Positions 17,190-32,024 of a stretch of DNA of 64,000 nt are shown here, piece after piece. The DNA comes from Leifsonia virtsii. GTDB lineage: Bacteria > Actinomycetota > Actinomycetes > Actinomycetales > Microbacteriaceae. The notes beneath the pieces are model-generated. The model saw nothing but the letters and a program-made list of their open reading frames with translations. It was not told the origin of the DNA and ran no database searches. Position 1 is the stretch's first letter; each line of letters starts with the position of its first letter. The translations under genes were made by a program, and so were the position numbers. Where the stretch lies: positions 575,051 to 639,050 of the forward strand of contig NZ_JAROCB010000003.1 of assembly GCF_030433675.1 (NCBI RefSeq). The letters run 5' to 3'.

Positions 17190-17218
17190 GATCGGAAATT
17201 TTGCAGCGACGCACTCTG

Positions 17219-17240
17219 TTAGTTGACTATGGTCACCTAA
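17219..17240. promoter_or_regulatory. Putative TetR operator O1
   Basis: TTAGTTGAC (17219-17227) and GTCACCTAA (17232-17240) form a 22-bp inverted repeat with 9-bp arms, one mismatch and a 4-nt centre. It is located between the divergent tetR and exporter genes, in the size range typical of TetR-family sites. Confidence 0.65.
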
Positions 17241-17248
17241 TTATATAT

Positions 17249-17266
17249 GGTTGATCATCGTCAACC
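17249..17266. promoter_or_regulatory. Second inverted repeat in the TetR-exporter gap
   Basis: GGTTGA (17249-17254) and TCAACC (17261-17266) flank a 6-nt centre, 20 bp upstream of the exporter start. It shares the GTTGA half-site character of the neighbouring O1, so it may be a second binding site. Confidence 0.5.
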
Positions 17267-17285
17267 AATTGCGCGAAGGATCCAT

Positions 17286-19004
17286 ATGTCCACCACTCTC
17301 ACCAGAGACGAAGCACCCGCGGCGATGTCGCATCGCCAGGTGCTCGAATCCCTCTCCGGGCTCCTGCTCGGCATGTTCGTCTCGATCCTCGCGGGCACGG
17401 TCGTCTCGACCTCGATGCCGCGGATCATCTCCGAACTGCACGGCGACCAGACCGCCTACACCTGGGTTGTGACGAGCACGCTGCTCGCCACCACCGTCTC
17501 CACCCCGATCTGGGGCAAGCTCGCCGACCTGCTCAACCGCAAGCTGCTCATCCAGCTCGCGCTCGTGCTCTTCGTCCTCGGCTCGGCGCTCGCCGGGTTC
17601 TCGCAGGACACCAACATGCTCATCGGCTTCCGCGTGGTCCAGGGCCTCGGCGCCGGAGGGCTCACGGCGCTGAGCCAGATCATCATGGCCGACATCATCA
17701 GCCCGCGCGAGCGAGGCCGCTACATGGGCCTCTTCGGCGGCATCATGGCGGTCGGAACCGTCGGCGGGCCGCTCATCGGCGGCCTGCTCACCGACTCCAT
17801 CGGCTGGCGCTGGAACTTCTTCGTCGGCGTGCCTGTCGCGATCATCGCGATCATCCTGCTCCAGTTCACCCTGAAGCTGCCGAAGCGCCCCGCACGCACG
17901 GTGCGCATCGACTACCTCGGCGCGGTCCTGCTGGCCGGCGGCGTCTCGCTGCTGCTCATCTGGGTGTCGCTCGCGGGCAAGGACTTCGACTGGTGGAGCG
18001 CGCAGACGTTCTGGATGGTCGGCATCGCCGTCGCGCTGCTGATCGGCATGGTCATCACCGAGCTCGTGGTGAAGGAGCCGATCATCCCGCTCGGGATGTT
18101 CAAGAACCGCACCTTCACGCTCGCGGTGATCGCCTCCATCTCGGTGGGCGTCGCGATGTTCGGCACGTCGGTCTACCTCGGCCAGTACATGCAGCTGGCG
18201 CGTGGGGCGACCCCGACCGAGTCGGGTCTGCTGACGCTGCCGATGATCTTCGGGCTGCTGCTGTCGTCGATGGTGGTCGGTAACCTGATCAGCCGGTTCG
18301 GCCGGTGGAAGGGCTACATGATCGCCGGCTCGGTGCTGCTGGCCGTCGGTCTGTACCTGATGAGCACGATCGAGTTCGACACGAACTACGTCCTCGTCTC
18401 CGTCTACATGCTGATCCTCGGCGCGGGCGTCGGCATGGTCATGCAGAACCTCGTGCTGATCGTGCAGAACACGGTCCAGCCCGAGCAGCTCGGCGCGGCC
18501 AGCTCCAACGTCGCCTTCTTCCGCAGCCTCGGCGGCACCATCGGCGTCTCCGTGATGGGAAGCGTGCTCGGCACGACCGTCGTGAACTCGATGGGCGACC
18601 GCAAGGGCGACCTGCTCACCGCCGCGGCCAAGTACGGCGCGAAGGGGATCGAGGCGCTCAAGTCGCTGCAGAGCGGCCAGCTGCCCCAGGTGAACCACCT
18701 GCCGGCCGGCATCCGCACCATCGTCGAGTCGGTGTACGGCCAGGCGGTCGCGGACATCTTCCTGATCGCCGTTCCGCTCGCGATCGTCAGCATCATCGCG
18801 ATCGCCTTCCTGCCGAACGTGAAGCTCGGCACGAAGACCGCGATCGAGCGGATGAAGGAGAAGGAGGCGGGCGAGGGCCGGCTGGAGGCCGCGGAGGAGA
18901 ACGCGGTCGAGGTCGCCGAGGCCTTGATCGGCGCGCCCGCGACCGGCTCGGTCGCCGCGATCCGGGCGGGCGGCGACGCCACCGCCCCTGAGAACGGCCG
19001 CTAG
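17286..19004 (+). CDS. DHA2-family MFS multidrug exporter (EmrB/QacA-like)
   Basis: The 572-aa protein has about fourteen hydrophobic segments, the motif A loop GKLADLLNRK and the RVVQGLGAGGL motif characteristic of drug:H+ antiporters of the DHA2 group. A long hydrophilic tail (from about residue 520, MKEKEAGEGRLEAAEE) ends the protein. The ATG at 17286 follows a GAAGGATCC ribosome binding site. It is divergent from tetR and followed after 23 nt by a marR gene, so both regulators may respond to the same substrate. Confidence 0.9.
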   Translation: MSTTLTRDEAPAAMSHRQVLESLSGLLLGMFVSILAGTVVSTSMPRIISELHGDQTAYTWVVTSTLLATTVSTPIWGKLADLLNRKLLIQLALVLFVLGSALAGFSQDTNMLIGFRVVQGLGAGGLTALSQIIMADIISPRERGRYMGLFGGIMAVGTVGGPLIGGLLTDSIGWRWNFFVGVPVAIIAIILLQFTLKLPKRPARTVRIDYLGAVLLAGGVSLLLIWVSLAGKDFDWWSAQTFWMVGIAVALLIGMVITELVVKEPIIPLGMFKNRTFTLAVIASISVGVAMFGTSVYLGQYMQLARGATPTESGLLTLPMIFGLLLSSMVVGNLISRFGRWKGYMIAGSVLLAVGLYLMSTIEFDTNYVLVSVYMLILGAGVGMVMQNLVLIVQNTVQPEQLGAASSNVAFFRSLGGTIGVSVMGSVLGTTVVNSMGDRKGDLLTAAAKYGAKGIEALKSLQSGQLPQVNHLPAGIRTIVESVYGQAVADIFLIAVPLAIVSIIAIAFLPNVKLGTKTAIERMKEKEAGEGRLEAAEENAVEVAEALIGAPATGSVAAIRAGGDATAPENGR

Positions 19005-19027
19005 CCGATCGCGTTATGATCGCGGCC

Positions 19028-19519
19028 ATGGACAACACGGGACGGGTGGCGGCGGCCGACGCCGCCACCCTTCCGCCCGCGGGTGCGGGCACCGACGCGG
19101 CCATCGCCGAGGTGGAGGAGCAGTTCACCCGGCTGTTCAACCAGGTCGGCACCTCGATGCGGGAGCGCGCGTCGCGCATCCACCCCGACCTGCAGCCGGT
19201 CGGCTACAAGCTGCTCAGCACGATCGTGCGCAGCGGCCCCATCCACGCCGGTGCGCTCGCGGCGATGCTGTACACGGACAAGAGCGTGATCAGCCGGCAG
19301 GTGAAGATCCTCGAAGACATGGGCTTCGTCGAGCGGAAGGCCGATCCGGCCGACCGGCGCGCGAGCTTCCTTGCGGCGACGCCGGAGGCGATCGAGCGGG
19401 TGAACGAGGTGCGCGCGGCCGACCAGGCCAACCTGTACCGCAGCCTGCGGCGCTGGGGCGAGGACGACGTCCGGCGGCTCGCCGAGCTCCTGGAGCGGCT
19501 GAACGAGGTCGCCAGGTAG
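19028..19519 (+). CDS. MarR-family transcriptional regulator
   Basis: The 163-aa protein has a MarR winged helix: GYKLLSTIVRSGPIHAGALAAMLYTDKSVISRQVKILEDMGFVERK plus the wing ADPADRRASFLAATPE. A TATGAT at 19015-19020 ends 7 nt before the ATG at 19028, favouring this start and an independent leaderless transcript over the in-frame ATG at 19016. It lies just downstream of the multidrug exporter gene and may regulate it. Confidence 0.88.
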   Translation: MDNTGRVAAADAATLPPAGAGTDAAIAEVEEQFTRLFNQVGTSMRERASRIHPDLQPVGYKLLSTIVRSGPIHAGALAAMLYTDKSVISRQVKILEDMGFVERKADPADRRASFLAATPEAIERVNEVRAADQANLYRSLRRWGEDDVRRLAELLERLNEVAR

Positions 19520-19568
19520 CCGGCCTCAGGGTGGCGATTCAGCGGGACGCTGGTACCCTTCCTCGGGT

Positions 19569-20327
19569 ATGCAGCCCGCATCCGCCCCCCTCCGCCCCCG
19601 CGGCCGCCGCTCGGCAGGCCGTCGTGCCGCCGTGCCGACGCAGCGGGTGCGCATCCGGCTGCCGAGGCGCCCTCGGCGGCCGTTGCTGCCGCTGCATCAC
19701 CGGGTCGGCGTGACGCTCGCGGTCATCGGCCTGGTGTGCGGCTTCTCGATCGTGCCGACGGACGAAGCGCTCGCCTCGACGCTGCTGGTCGCCCCGTCCA
19801 CGACGGTCGCGCCCGCCGAGGTCTCCCCGCCGGACCAGCACCTGCTGGTGGACGCGACGATCGCCGCGCCGGTCGTGAGCCGGGAGAACATCGGGGCGAC
19901 GGACGGGATCCAGTCTCTCGCCCGGATCGGGACGAACGAGTCCTGGGCGAAGCTCGTGCTGAAGTTCGGCGGCTGGCCGCAGACCGACGCGAACGTGACC
20001 GTGATGCTGCGCTGGATGCGGCAGGAGAACGGCCCGCCCGACTGGTGGAACCGCAACAACCCGCTGAACAACGGCTACGGATCCGGCGGCGGAGCCGGCC
20101 TCGGCAGCTACCCCGACCTCATCACGGCTGCGGAGTACTGCGCCAAGAACCTGCAGCGCGGCTACCCCGGCATCGTCGCCGGCCTGCAGGCGGGCACCTC
20201 CGCCGACACCACCGCCGCGGCCATCTGGGCGAGCCCGTGGGCCACGAGCCACTATGGCAACGGCACGCACTGGAGCACGCGTCCGGTCGAGATCGTGCAG
20301 GCCCCGGCCTCCGCCTGGGGCTTCTGA
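19569..20327 (+). CDS. Secreted or membrane-anchored protein of unknown function, lysozyme-like features
   Basis: The 252-aa protein has a strongly basic N-terminus (about 45 residues of Arg/Pro), one signal-anchor-like helix (VGVTLAVIGLVCGFSIV) and a C-terminal globular part. The latter contains MLRWMRQENGPPDWWNRNNPLNN and a GLGSYPDLITAAEYCAKNLQ segment, which recall phage-type cell-wall hydrolase or resuscitation-type domains. This similarity is only by eye. TACCCT (19554-19559) lies 9 nt upstream of the ATG. It is followed by a bidirectional hairpin. Confidence 0.6.
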   Translation: MQPASAPLRPRGRRSAGRRAAVPTQRVRIRLPRRPRRPLLPLHHRVGVTLAVIGLVCGFSIVPTDEALASTLLVAPSTTVAPAEVSPPDQHLLVDATIAAPVVSRENIGATDGIQSLARIGTNESWAKLVLKFGGWPQTDANVTVMLRWMRQENGPPDWWNRNNPLNNGYGSGGGAGLGSYPDLITAAEYCAKNLQRGYPGIVAGLQAGTSADTTAAAIWASPWATSHYGNGTHWSTRPVEIVQAPASAWGF

Positions 20328-20333
20328 CCCCCT

Positions 20334-20392
20334 CCGAGTTGCACGTCGTGGCGGCTATTTCCGCCCTTTTTTCGCCACAAGGTGCAACTCGG
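20334..20392. terminator. Long hairpin between convergent genes
   Basis: Arms 20334-20353 (CCGAGTTGCACGTCGTGGCG) and 20373-20392 pair over 20 bases with two mismatches. The loop contains a T6 run (20367-20372). It lies between the secreted-protein gene and the convergent PHP gene and probably ends both transcripts. Confidence 0.65.
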
Positions 20393-20400
20393 CGGCCGGG

Positions 20401-21420
20401 TCAGGACTTGGTTAGCCAGGTTTGGAGGCGGGGGAGGGGGAAGGTGGTGATGATGCGGTCGGCGGGGACGCCGTTGGCGGCGGCGCGCGCGGCACCGTAG
20501 GCGAGGAAGTCGAGCTGGCCGGGGGCGTGCGCGTCGGTGTCGATCGAGAAGAAGCATCCGGCGTCGAGGGCGCGCTGGATGAGGTCGTCCGGCGGGTCCT
20601 GCCGCTCCGGCCGCGAGTTGATCTCGACCGCGACCTGGTTCTCGACGCACGCGGCGAACACGGCGTTCGCGTCGAACTCGGACGGCGGCCGGGTGCCGCG
20701 TGACCCCTGCACCAGACGGCCGGTGCAGTGCCCGAGCACGTTGGTGCGCGGGTCGCGGATGCCGCCGAGCATCCGCTTGGTCATCGTGCGGCGGTCGGAG
20801 CGGAGCTTCGAGTGGACGCTGCCCACGACGACGTCGAGCCGGTCGAGCAGCTCCGGCGTCTGGTCGAGCGTTCCGTCCTCCAGGATGTCGACCTCGATGC
20901 CCGTGAGCAGGGTCAGCTCGCCGGTGTCGAGGCCCGCGATGACGTCCAGCTGCTCCTCCAGCCGCTCGGCGCTGAGGCCGCTCGCCACCGTGAGGGTGGG
21001 GGAGTGGTCGGTGATCGCCTGGTACTCGCGGCCGAGCGTGGCGGCCGCTGCGGCCATCACCTCGATCGGGACCGTGCCGTCCGACCACTCGGTGTGGCTG
21101 TGCAGGTCGCCGCGCAGCAGGGCGAGCAGCTCCGTGCCGCCGGTGTCGAGCGGCGCGGCGTTGCGCTCGCGGAGATCGGCGAGGTAGCTCGGGACCTCGC
21201 CGTCGACGGCCTGCGCGATCACCTGGAAGGTGCGGTCGCCGATCCCCTTGGTCCGCTTGAGGCGCCCGTCGGCGACGCGGGCGACGAGCTCCTCCTGGCC
21301 GAGGCCGTCGATGGTGGCGGCGGCGCGGCGGAAGGCCTGCACCTTGAAACTCGGAGCGAGCTCCCGCTCCAGCCAGAAGGCGATCTCGTTCAGGGCGTCG
21401 ACGGCATCCATGCGCCCCAT
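20401..21420 (-). CDS. PHP-domain phosphoesterase with N-terminal helix-hairpin-helix region (PolX-like C-terminal half)
   Basis: The 339-aa protein starts with a helix-hairpin-helix-type segment (GLGQEELVARVADGRLKRTKGIGDRTFQVIAQA). It continues with a PHP domain showing the metal-ligand motifs GDLHSHTEWSDG, ITDHSPT, GIEVDIL, VVGSVHSKL, NVLGHCTGR and SIDTDAHAPGQLD. This matches the non-polymerase parts of family X DNA polymerases (PolX) without the nucleotidyltransferase core. It may act as a metal-dependent phosphoesterase or exonuclease. GGTGGGAGC precedes the ATG at 21420. Confidence 0.82.
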   Translation of the reverse strand: MGRMDAVDALNEIAFWLERELAPSFKVQAFRRAAATIDGLGQEELVARVADGRLKRTKGIGDRTFQVIAQAVDGEVPSYLADLRERNAAPLDTGGTELLALLRGDLHSHTEWSDGTVPIEVMAAAAATLGREYQAITDHSPTLTVASGLSAERLEEQLDVIAGLDTGELTLLTGIEVDILEDGTLDQTPELLDRLDVVVGSVHSKLRSDRRTMTKRMLGGIRDPRTNVLGHCTGRLVQGSRGTRPPSEFDANAVFAACVENQVAVEINSRPERQDPPDDLIQRALDAGCFFSIDTDAHAPGQLDFLAYGAARAAANGVPADRIITTFPLPRLQTWLTKS

Positions 21421-21459
21421 GCTCCCACCGTGTCGGTGGTGCCCGGTACCGTCCTGGGC

Positions 21460-22029
21460 ATGGGGCGGATCATCTTCGACACGGCGGCGACCATCAACGG
21501 ATTCATCGCGGACGAGCACGACTCGCTCGCCTGGCTCTTCGCGGTGGAGGGAGGCGAGGAGCCGGCCGAGGGGCTGGTCCCGGCGAACGCGTCGGTGATG
21601 GTGGAGGGGCGCACGACCTACGAGTGGGTGCTGCGCGAGACCGGCATCCTGGAGCAGCCGGAGAAATGGCGGGAGTTCCATGGCGACCGGCCGACGTTCG
21701 TCTTCACCCACCGGGAGCTGCCGGCGCCGGAGGGCGCGGACATCCGGTTCGTGTCGGGCTCGGTTGCGGACAGCCTTCCGGCGATTCGCGAGGCGGCGGG
21801 CGACGGCGACATCTGGGTGGTCGGCGGCGGCGATCTGGCGGGTCAGTTCCTCGATGCCGACGCGCTCGACGAGCTGGCGATCTCCCTCGCGCCCGTGGCG
21901 CTCACAGCGGGCGCACCGCTCTTCCCGCGGCGGGTCGAGTCCGACCGGCTCCGGCTCGAGGAGGCGTCGGCGGTCGGCCAGTTCGCCCGGCTGCGGTACA
22001 GCGTCCGCCCCGCAGCGTCCTCCTCCTGA
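21460..22029 (+). CDS. Dihydrofolate reductase family protein (RibD C-terminal/YyaP-like)
   Basis: The 189-aa protein shows the DHFR-like fold: GRIIFDTAATINGFIA at the N-terminus, ASVMVEGRTTYEW and DIWVVGGGDLAGQFLDADALDELAISLAPVAL. These resemble YyaP/YwjB-type reductases rather than FolA. NADPH use is expected; the substrate is unknown. TACCGT (21447-21452) ends 7 nt before the ATG, so the mRNA is probably leaderless. It diverges from the PHP gene with a gap of only 39 bp. Confidence 0.85.
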   Translation: MGRIIFDTAATINGFIADEHDSLAWLFAVEGGEEPAEGLVPANASVMVEGRTTYEWVLRETGILEQPEKWREFHGDRPTFVFTHRELPAPEGADIRFVSGSVADSLPAIREAAGDGDIWVVGGGDLAGQFLDADALDELAISLAPVALTAGAPLFPRRVESDRLRLEEASAVGQFARLRYSVRPAASSS

Positions 22030-22064
22030 GATAGCGTGGTCAGCGCCCGAGGGAGGGAATCGAC

Positions 22065-24407
<2,343 letters not shown>

Positions 24408-24420
24408 GCTCCCGCAACCG

Positions 24421-24480
24421 TCGAGTCCACCAAAACTGAACGGCCCAGCGGCGTGTCGCGTGAAGTCTTCGCGGAGTCGA
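24421..24480. repeat. 60-bp dispersed palindromic repeat, copy A
   Basis: This is the most diverged of three 60-bp copies in the window (others at 50323-50382 and 59894-59953). By eye it matches copy B at 49 of 60 positions without gaps; the right half (GCGTGTCGCGTG then AGTCTTCGCGGA) is best conserved. It lies between uvrA2 and acs. Confidence 0.75.
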
Positions 24481-24545
24481 TGGCTGAGTTACGGATCGTT
24501 GCGCGACGGGAGGAGCACGCGCACGAGGCTGGGTAGCGTCGGAGG

Positions 24546-26525
<1,980 letters not shown>

Positions 26526-26530
26526 CCCGC

Positions 26531-26611
26531 CGGTCGTCACGAATCGTCGCCCGTTCGTCACGAATCGTCGCCGTTCGCCACGAATCGGGCCCGTTCGTCA
26601 CGAGGCGCGGC
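26531..26611. repeat. Array of four imperfect 20-bp tandem repeats
   Basis: Units of about 20 bp with the core GTCACGAATCGTCGC occur at 26531-26551, 26552-26571, 26572-26591 and 26592-26611; the last is the most diverged. The array fills the gap between the convergent acs and GH15 genes. Confidence 0.75.
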
Positions 26612-26614
26612 GGG

Positions 26615-28396
26615 TCAGCGGCGGAGGTCGGCGATCGTCAGGGCGGCGTCGATGAGCCCGAGGTGCGAGAGCGCCTGCGGGAAGTTGCCCCAGAAGGTGC
26701 CGTCCTCGTCCATCATCTCGGCGTAGAGCCCGACGTCGTTGGCGCGGGCGACCAGGTCGTCCATCAGCTCCGCGGCGGCCGGGATGTCGCCGATGCAGGC
26801 GAGCGCCGACGCCAGCCAGAACGAGCACGCCACGAACGGACGCTCGCCCTCGGCTTCCGCGCCCGTGAAGCGGTAGAGCAGCGAACCACGGCCGAGCTCG
26901 CGCCGCAGCGCTTCGATCGTCGACCGCATGCGCTCGCCGCGGTCGAACCCGCTGGGCGCGTGCAGCAGCACCGACGCGTCCAGCTCGTCCTCCCCCGCCA
27001 CCATGGTGTAGGCGCCCAGGCGCTCCGACCAGCAGTGCTCCTCCACCCAGTCGTGGATGAGGTCCGCCTCCCGCCGCCAGCGCTCCGGGTTGCCGTCGGC
27101 CTGGCCAAGGGCGGCGAGCTGCTGTGCGGCCTGGAGCGCCTGCCAGCATCCCATCTTCGACGAGGTGTGGTGGCGGAGCTCGGTGAGCTCCCACATCCCG
27201 GAGTCCGGCTGCCGCCAGACGTCGCACACGTGGTCGGCGACGTCCGACACCAGGCGCCTTGTGGGTACGTCGAGCACGTTGCCGGCCGACGCGTAGGCGA
27301 GCGCGACACTGAGCAGGTCGCCGTAGACGCCGAGTTGCAGCTGATCGGCGGCGCGGTTGCCTGTCACCACCGGCCCGATGCCGCGCCAGCCGGGCACGTC
27401 GTGCGCCTGCGGCTCGGCCGACGACGCCTCCCGCAGCCCGTAGAGGATGCGCAGGCCCCCGGGGTCGCCCTTCACCGCCCGCAGCAGCCAGGAGACCGCG
27501 GCGTGCGTCTCCTCGCGCAGCCCGAACCGCGCGAGGGAGCGCAGCGTGTACGCGGTGTCGCGCACCCAGGCGAAGCGGTAGTCCCAGTTCTTGCCGCCGC
27601 GCGGAGTCTCCGGGAGCGAGGTCGTCGCGGCTGCGGCGATCGCTCCGGTCGGCGCGTAGAGCAGGAGCTTGAGCGCGAGTGCGCTGCGCTGGACGGCGTC
27701 CGCCCAGGGGCCGTCGTACGAGAAGGTGCGCGACCAGAGCTCCCAATTGCCCACGGTCCGGTCGATGCCGATGTCGACGTTGTGAGGCTGCGGGAGGTGA
27801 AGCGGCTCGTCGTCGGTCGCGACCACCGTGAGGGTGCGCCTGCTGCCCTCGACGACCCGGATGCGGCCGCCGAACCGAGGCGCGTCGGCGTCCTCCTCCG
27901 CGTCCGCGAGGCCGGTGACGCCAATGTTGACGGTCCCGATGCGCAGGATGCGGCTGCCGTCGACGTGCTCGGCCCACGGGCTCGAGGTCCCGAGCATCGA
28001 GCCCGGCTCGACCGACCAGTCCATGACCACGGTGCCGGAGACGCCCTCGATGCGCCGGGCGAACTCCAGCCACGGCAGCCGGCCGGCCACGCCGGTGACG
28101 AGCGCATCCGTGACCCGGACGGCGCCGTTCGCGGTGGTGAAGGTGGTCTCGAGGACGTTCGTGCCCGGCAGGTAGTGCCGGCGCGTGGTGAAGTCGGCGA
28201 CCGGACGCAGCACCATCCGCCCGCCCCGGTCCAGGTCGAGCAGCGCGGCGAACACCGGAGGGGAGTCGAGACTGGGCACCGGCAGCCAGTCCACGGTGCC
28301 GGAGCGGTCGATCAGGGCGACCGTGCGCCCGTCGCCCAGTGCGGCGTGATCCTCGATGGCGGCGCTCTCCGCGCTCTGCGTCTCGCTCGTCGTCAT
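26615..28396 (-). CDS. Glycoside hydrolase family 15 protein (glucoamylase/trehalase-like)
   Basis: The 593-aa cytoplasmic protein begins with the IEDHAALGDGRTVALIDRSGTVDWLPVPSLDSP block typical of actinobacterial GH15 enzymes. It contains GKNWDYRFAWVRDTAY (the WxWxRD motif) and the C-terminal TFWGNFPQALSHLGLIDAAL. Mycobacterial relatives include trehalases, others are glucoamylases; either would release glucose. Its ATG overlaps the stop of the kinase gene (ATGA, 28393-28396), so it is translationally coupled as the last gene of glgX-kinase-GH15. Confidence 0.88.
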   Translation of the reverse strand: MTTSETQSAESAAIEDHAALGDGRTVALIDRSGTVDWLPVPSLDSPPVFAALLDLDRGGRMVLRPVADFTTRRHYLPGTNVLETTFTTANGAVRVTDALVTGVAGRLPWLEFARRIEGVSGTVVMDWSVEPGSMLGTSSPWAEHVDGSRILRIGTVNIGVTGLADAEEDADAPRFGGRIRVVEGSRRTLTVVATDDEPLHLPQPHNVDIGIDRTVGNWELWSRTFSYDGPWADAVQRSALALKLLLYAPTGAIAAAATTSLPETPRGGKNWDYRFAWVRDTAYTLRSLARFGLREETHAAVSWLLRAVKGDPGGLRILYGLREASSAEPQAHDVPGWRGIGPVVTGNRAADQLQLGVYGDLLSVALAYASAGNVLDVPTRRLVSDVADHVCDVWRQPDSGMWELTELRHHTSSKMGCWQALQAAQQLAALGQADGNPERWRREADLIHDWVEEHCWSERLGAYTMVAGEDELDASVLLHAPSGFDRGERMRSTIEALRRELGRGSLLYRFTGAEAEGERPFVACSFWLASALACIGDIPAAAELMDDLVARANDVGLYAEMMDEDGTFWGNFPQALSHLGLIDAALTIADLRR

Positions 28397-29249
28397 ACCC
28401 TCTGCTGAAGGCCGGCCGCCGCGATGACCGCCTCGCGGAACACCGGGGTCAGTTGCGCCGCTGTCGGTCGCGCGGCGGGGTCGCTCGAGGTCATGGCGTG
28501 GAGGATGCGCGTCCACTCGTCGGGGAGCCCGTCCGGAACCGGCGGCTCGTGCTCGAGGCGGGCCATCGCGGACTCGACCGCGGCGCCCGGGAAGGCCACG
28601 GTTCGGGTGAAGCACTCCAGCAGCACCAGCCCGAGCGAGTAGATGTCGCTGGCGGAGGTCGCCGGCTGCCGCATCGCCTGCTCAGGGGAGAGGTAGGCGG
28701 CCGTGCCGGTCGTCTTGCCCTCGTCCGGCTGCGACGGCACCGAGGCGATGCCGCTCGCGATGCCGAAGTCGGTCAGCCGTGCCCTGGCACGGAACGTGGT
28801 GGTGCCGTAGGAGACCAGCATGATGTTCGACGGCTTGATGTCGCGGTGCACGACCCCGTTCGCGTGCACGTACTCCAGCGCTTCGGAGATGTCGTAGGCG
28901 ATCTCGGCGATCTCCTCCAGCGACAGCTCCCGCTGCGCGAGGGTGGCCGCGAGGTCGGTGCCGGAGACGAGCTCCACGATGAGGAAGGGCCGCGGGTCCT
29001 TGGGCGAGGTGTAGTCGATCCCGGCGTCGATCAGCGACACGATCCCGTGATGGCTGAGCCTCGCGAGGGCCGCCTGCTCTGTCCGGTACTGCGCCATCTC
29101 CTCCTCGCCGCCGGAGCGGTAGAGCTTGATCGCGACCTCGCGGCCGAGCAGCTCGTCGGTCGCGCGGAAGATGCTCGCCTCGCCGCCGCGGCCGATCACG
29201 TGCTGCGGCCGGTAGCGACCGAGCAGCGCCGGGATGGTGGACTCGGGCA

Positions 29250-29250
<1 letters not shown>
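28393..29250 (-). CDS. Soluble Ser/Thr protein kinase embedded in the glycogen operon
   Basis: The 285-aa protein is essentially a bare Hanks-type kinase domain. It has a glycine loop VIGRGGEASIF, Lys42 (VAIKLY), HRDIKPSN with Asp137 and Asn142, DFG at 161-163, an activation segment TTGTAAYLSPEQ with Thr180/181, and DIYSLGLVLLE. No transmembrane helix or sensor domain is present, unlike PknA/B. The start ATG shares its A with the glgX stop (TGATG) and its stop overlaps the GH15 start, so it is co-translated with two glucan enzymes. It probably phosphorylates a partner in storage-glucan metabolism, which is inference. Confidence 0.88.
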
Positions 29251-31283
<2,033 letters not shown>

Positions 31284-31392
31284 CGGTCCGCTCCCTCGGT
31301 GGCGGGGCTGCGACGCGGGCAGCGGAGCGAGGGACAGGGCAGGGACACGGTGTCTCCGATCGGCGGTAGACCGCCACGATACCTGTGATCCG

Positions 31393-31428
31393 CCGCGCCC
31401 CTCCAGGCATTGACACGGAGGGGCGCGG
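31393..31428. terminator. GC-rich hairpin between doc and glgX
   Basis: CCGCGCCCCTCC (31393-31404) pairs perfectly with GGAGGGGCGCGG (31417-31428) around a 12-nt loop. It lies just downstream of the toxin gene on the minus strand. No T-tract follows. It probably insulates glgX from the toxin-antitoxin transcript. Confidence 0.6.
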
Positions 31429-31442
31429 CCGTTAGGCGCGGG

Positions 31443-31811
31443 TCACAATAGCGAGATCCGCGCCTCTATCCACTCGACAACCTCATCGTGTTCGATGCCG
31501 CCGTCCGCCACTTTCCGGATGAACGTATCGCCCTCCGCAACGGGCCCACTCGCGAGATGGAGGCCATTGAGCGCCAGGAAGGTCTTGGCGACGATCCACG
31601 CGAGTCGTTTGTTGCCGTCCGCGAGCGGATGATTCCGGTTCACGGCGATCAAGAGTGCCGCTGCCTTACTGACGTCGCCCGGATACATTTCCTGGCCGAA
31701 GACGGGCAGCGGTGATGCGAGCGCCGAGAGCAGCAGGTTCCGGTCACGAAGGTGAAAACCGAGCTGTCGGATCAAACCCAGCACATCGCGGGGCTCGAGG
31801 TATTCGGTCAC
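31443..31811 (-). CDS. doc: Doc-type toxin of a toxin-antitoxin pair (Fic/Doc family)
   Basis: The 122-aa protein has the Fic-family core HPLADGNKRLAWIVAKTFL, the Doc-type H-x-[FL]-x-x-G-N-K-R motif with Lys in place of the AMPylating pattern, and an N-terminal YLEPRDVLGLIRQLG helix. By family knowledge Doc toxins phosphorylate EF-Tu and stop translation. Its ATG overlaps the antitoxin stop (ATGA, 31808-31811), the standard antitoxin-first arrangement. The pair splits the glgX and treZ-treY groups. Confidence 0.88.
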   Translation of the reverse strand: MTEYLEPRDVLGLIRQLGFHLRDRNLLLSALASPLPVFGQEMYPGDVSKAAALLIAVNRNHPLADGNKRLAWIVAKTFLALNGLHLASGPVAEGDTFIRKVADGGIEHDEVVEWIEARISLL

Positions 31812-32011
31812 TGGGAGAGAGCGTCGAGCAGCGCCGCGTCCTCTTCGAGGATGCGGTCCATGATCGCTCGAGTGCGCGCGCTCTTGTCGAGCTGAGCAGC
31901 CCGCTCTTCGAGTGCGAGCTTCACGACCTCTGTCTTGGTGCGGTGCTCCTGCTGCGCAAGCGCCTCGAGCAGCTCCTCATGAGCAGCGTCCAACCGCAGG
32001 TTCATCGCCAT
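31808..32011 (-). CDS. Ribbon-helix-helix-type antitoxin
   Basis: The 67-aa protein starts MAMNLRLDAAHEELLEALAQ, a beta-strand followed by helices (KTEVVKLALEER), consistent with a ribbon-helix-helix DNA-binding antitoxin. The C-terminal half is acidic and helical (DRILEEDAALLDALS), suited to binding Doc. It is the first gene of the pair. Two operator-like palindromes lie 13-47 bp upstream, implying conditional autorepression. Starts at 32011 and 32005 are both possible. Confidence 0.82.
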   Translation of the reverse strand: MAMNLRLDAAHEELLEALAQQEHRTKTEVVKLALEERAAQLDKSARTRAIMDRILEEDAALLDALSQ

Positions 32012-32024
32012 TTCCAGCCTCCTA

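Noticed and set aside
26531..26611. Possible CRISPR array
   Set aside because: The 20-bp units are directly adjacent without spacers and no cas genes are present.
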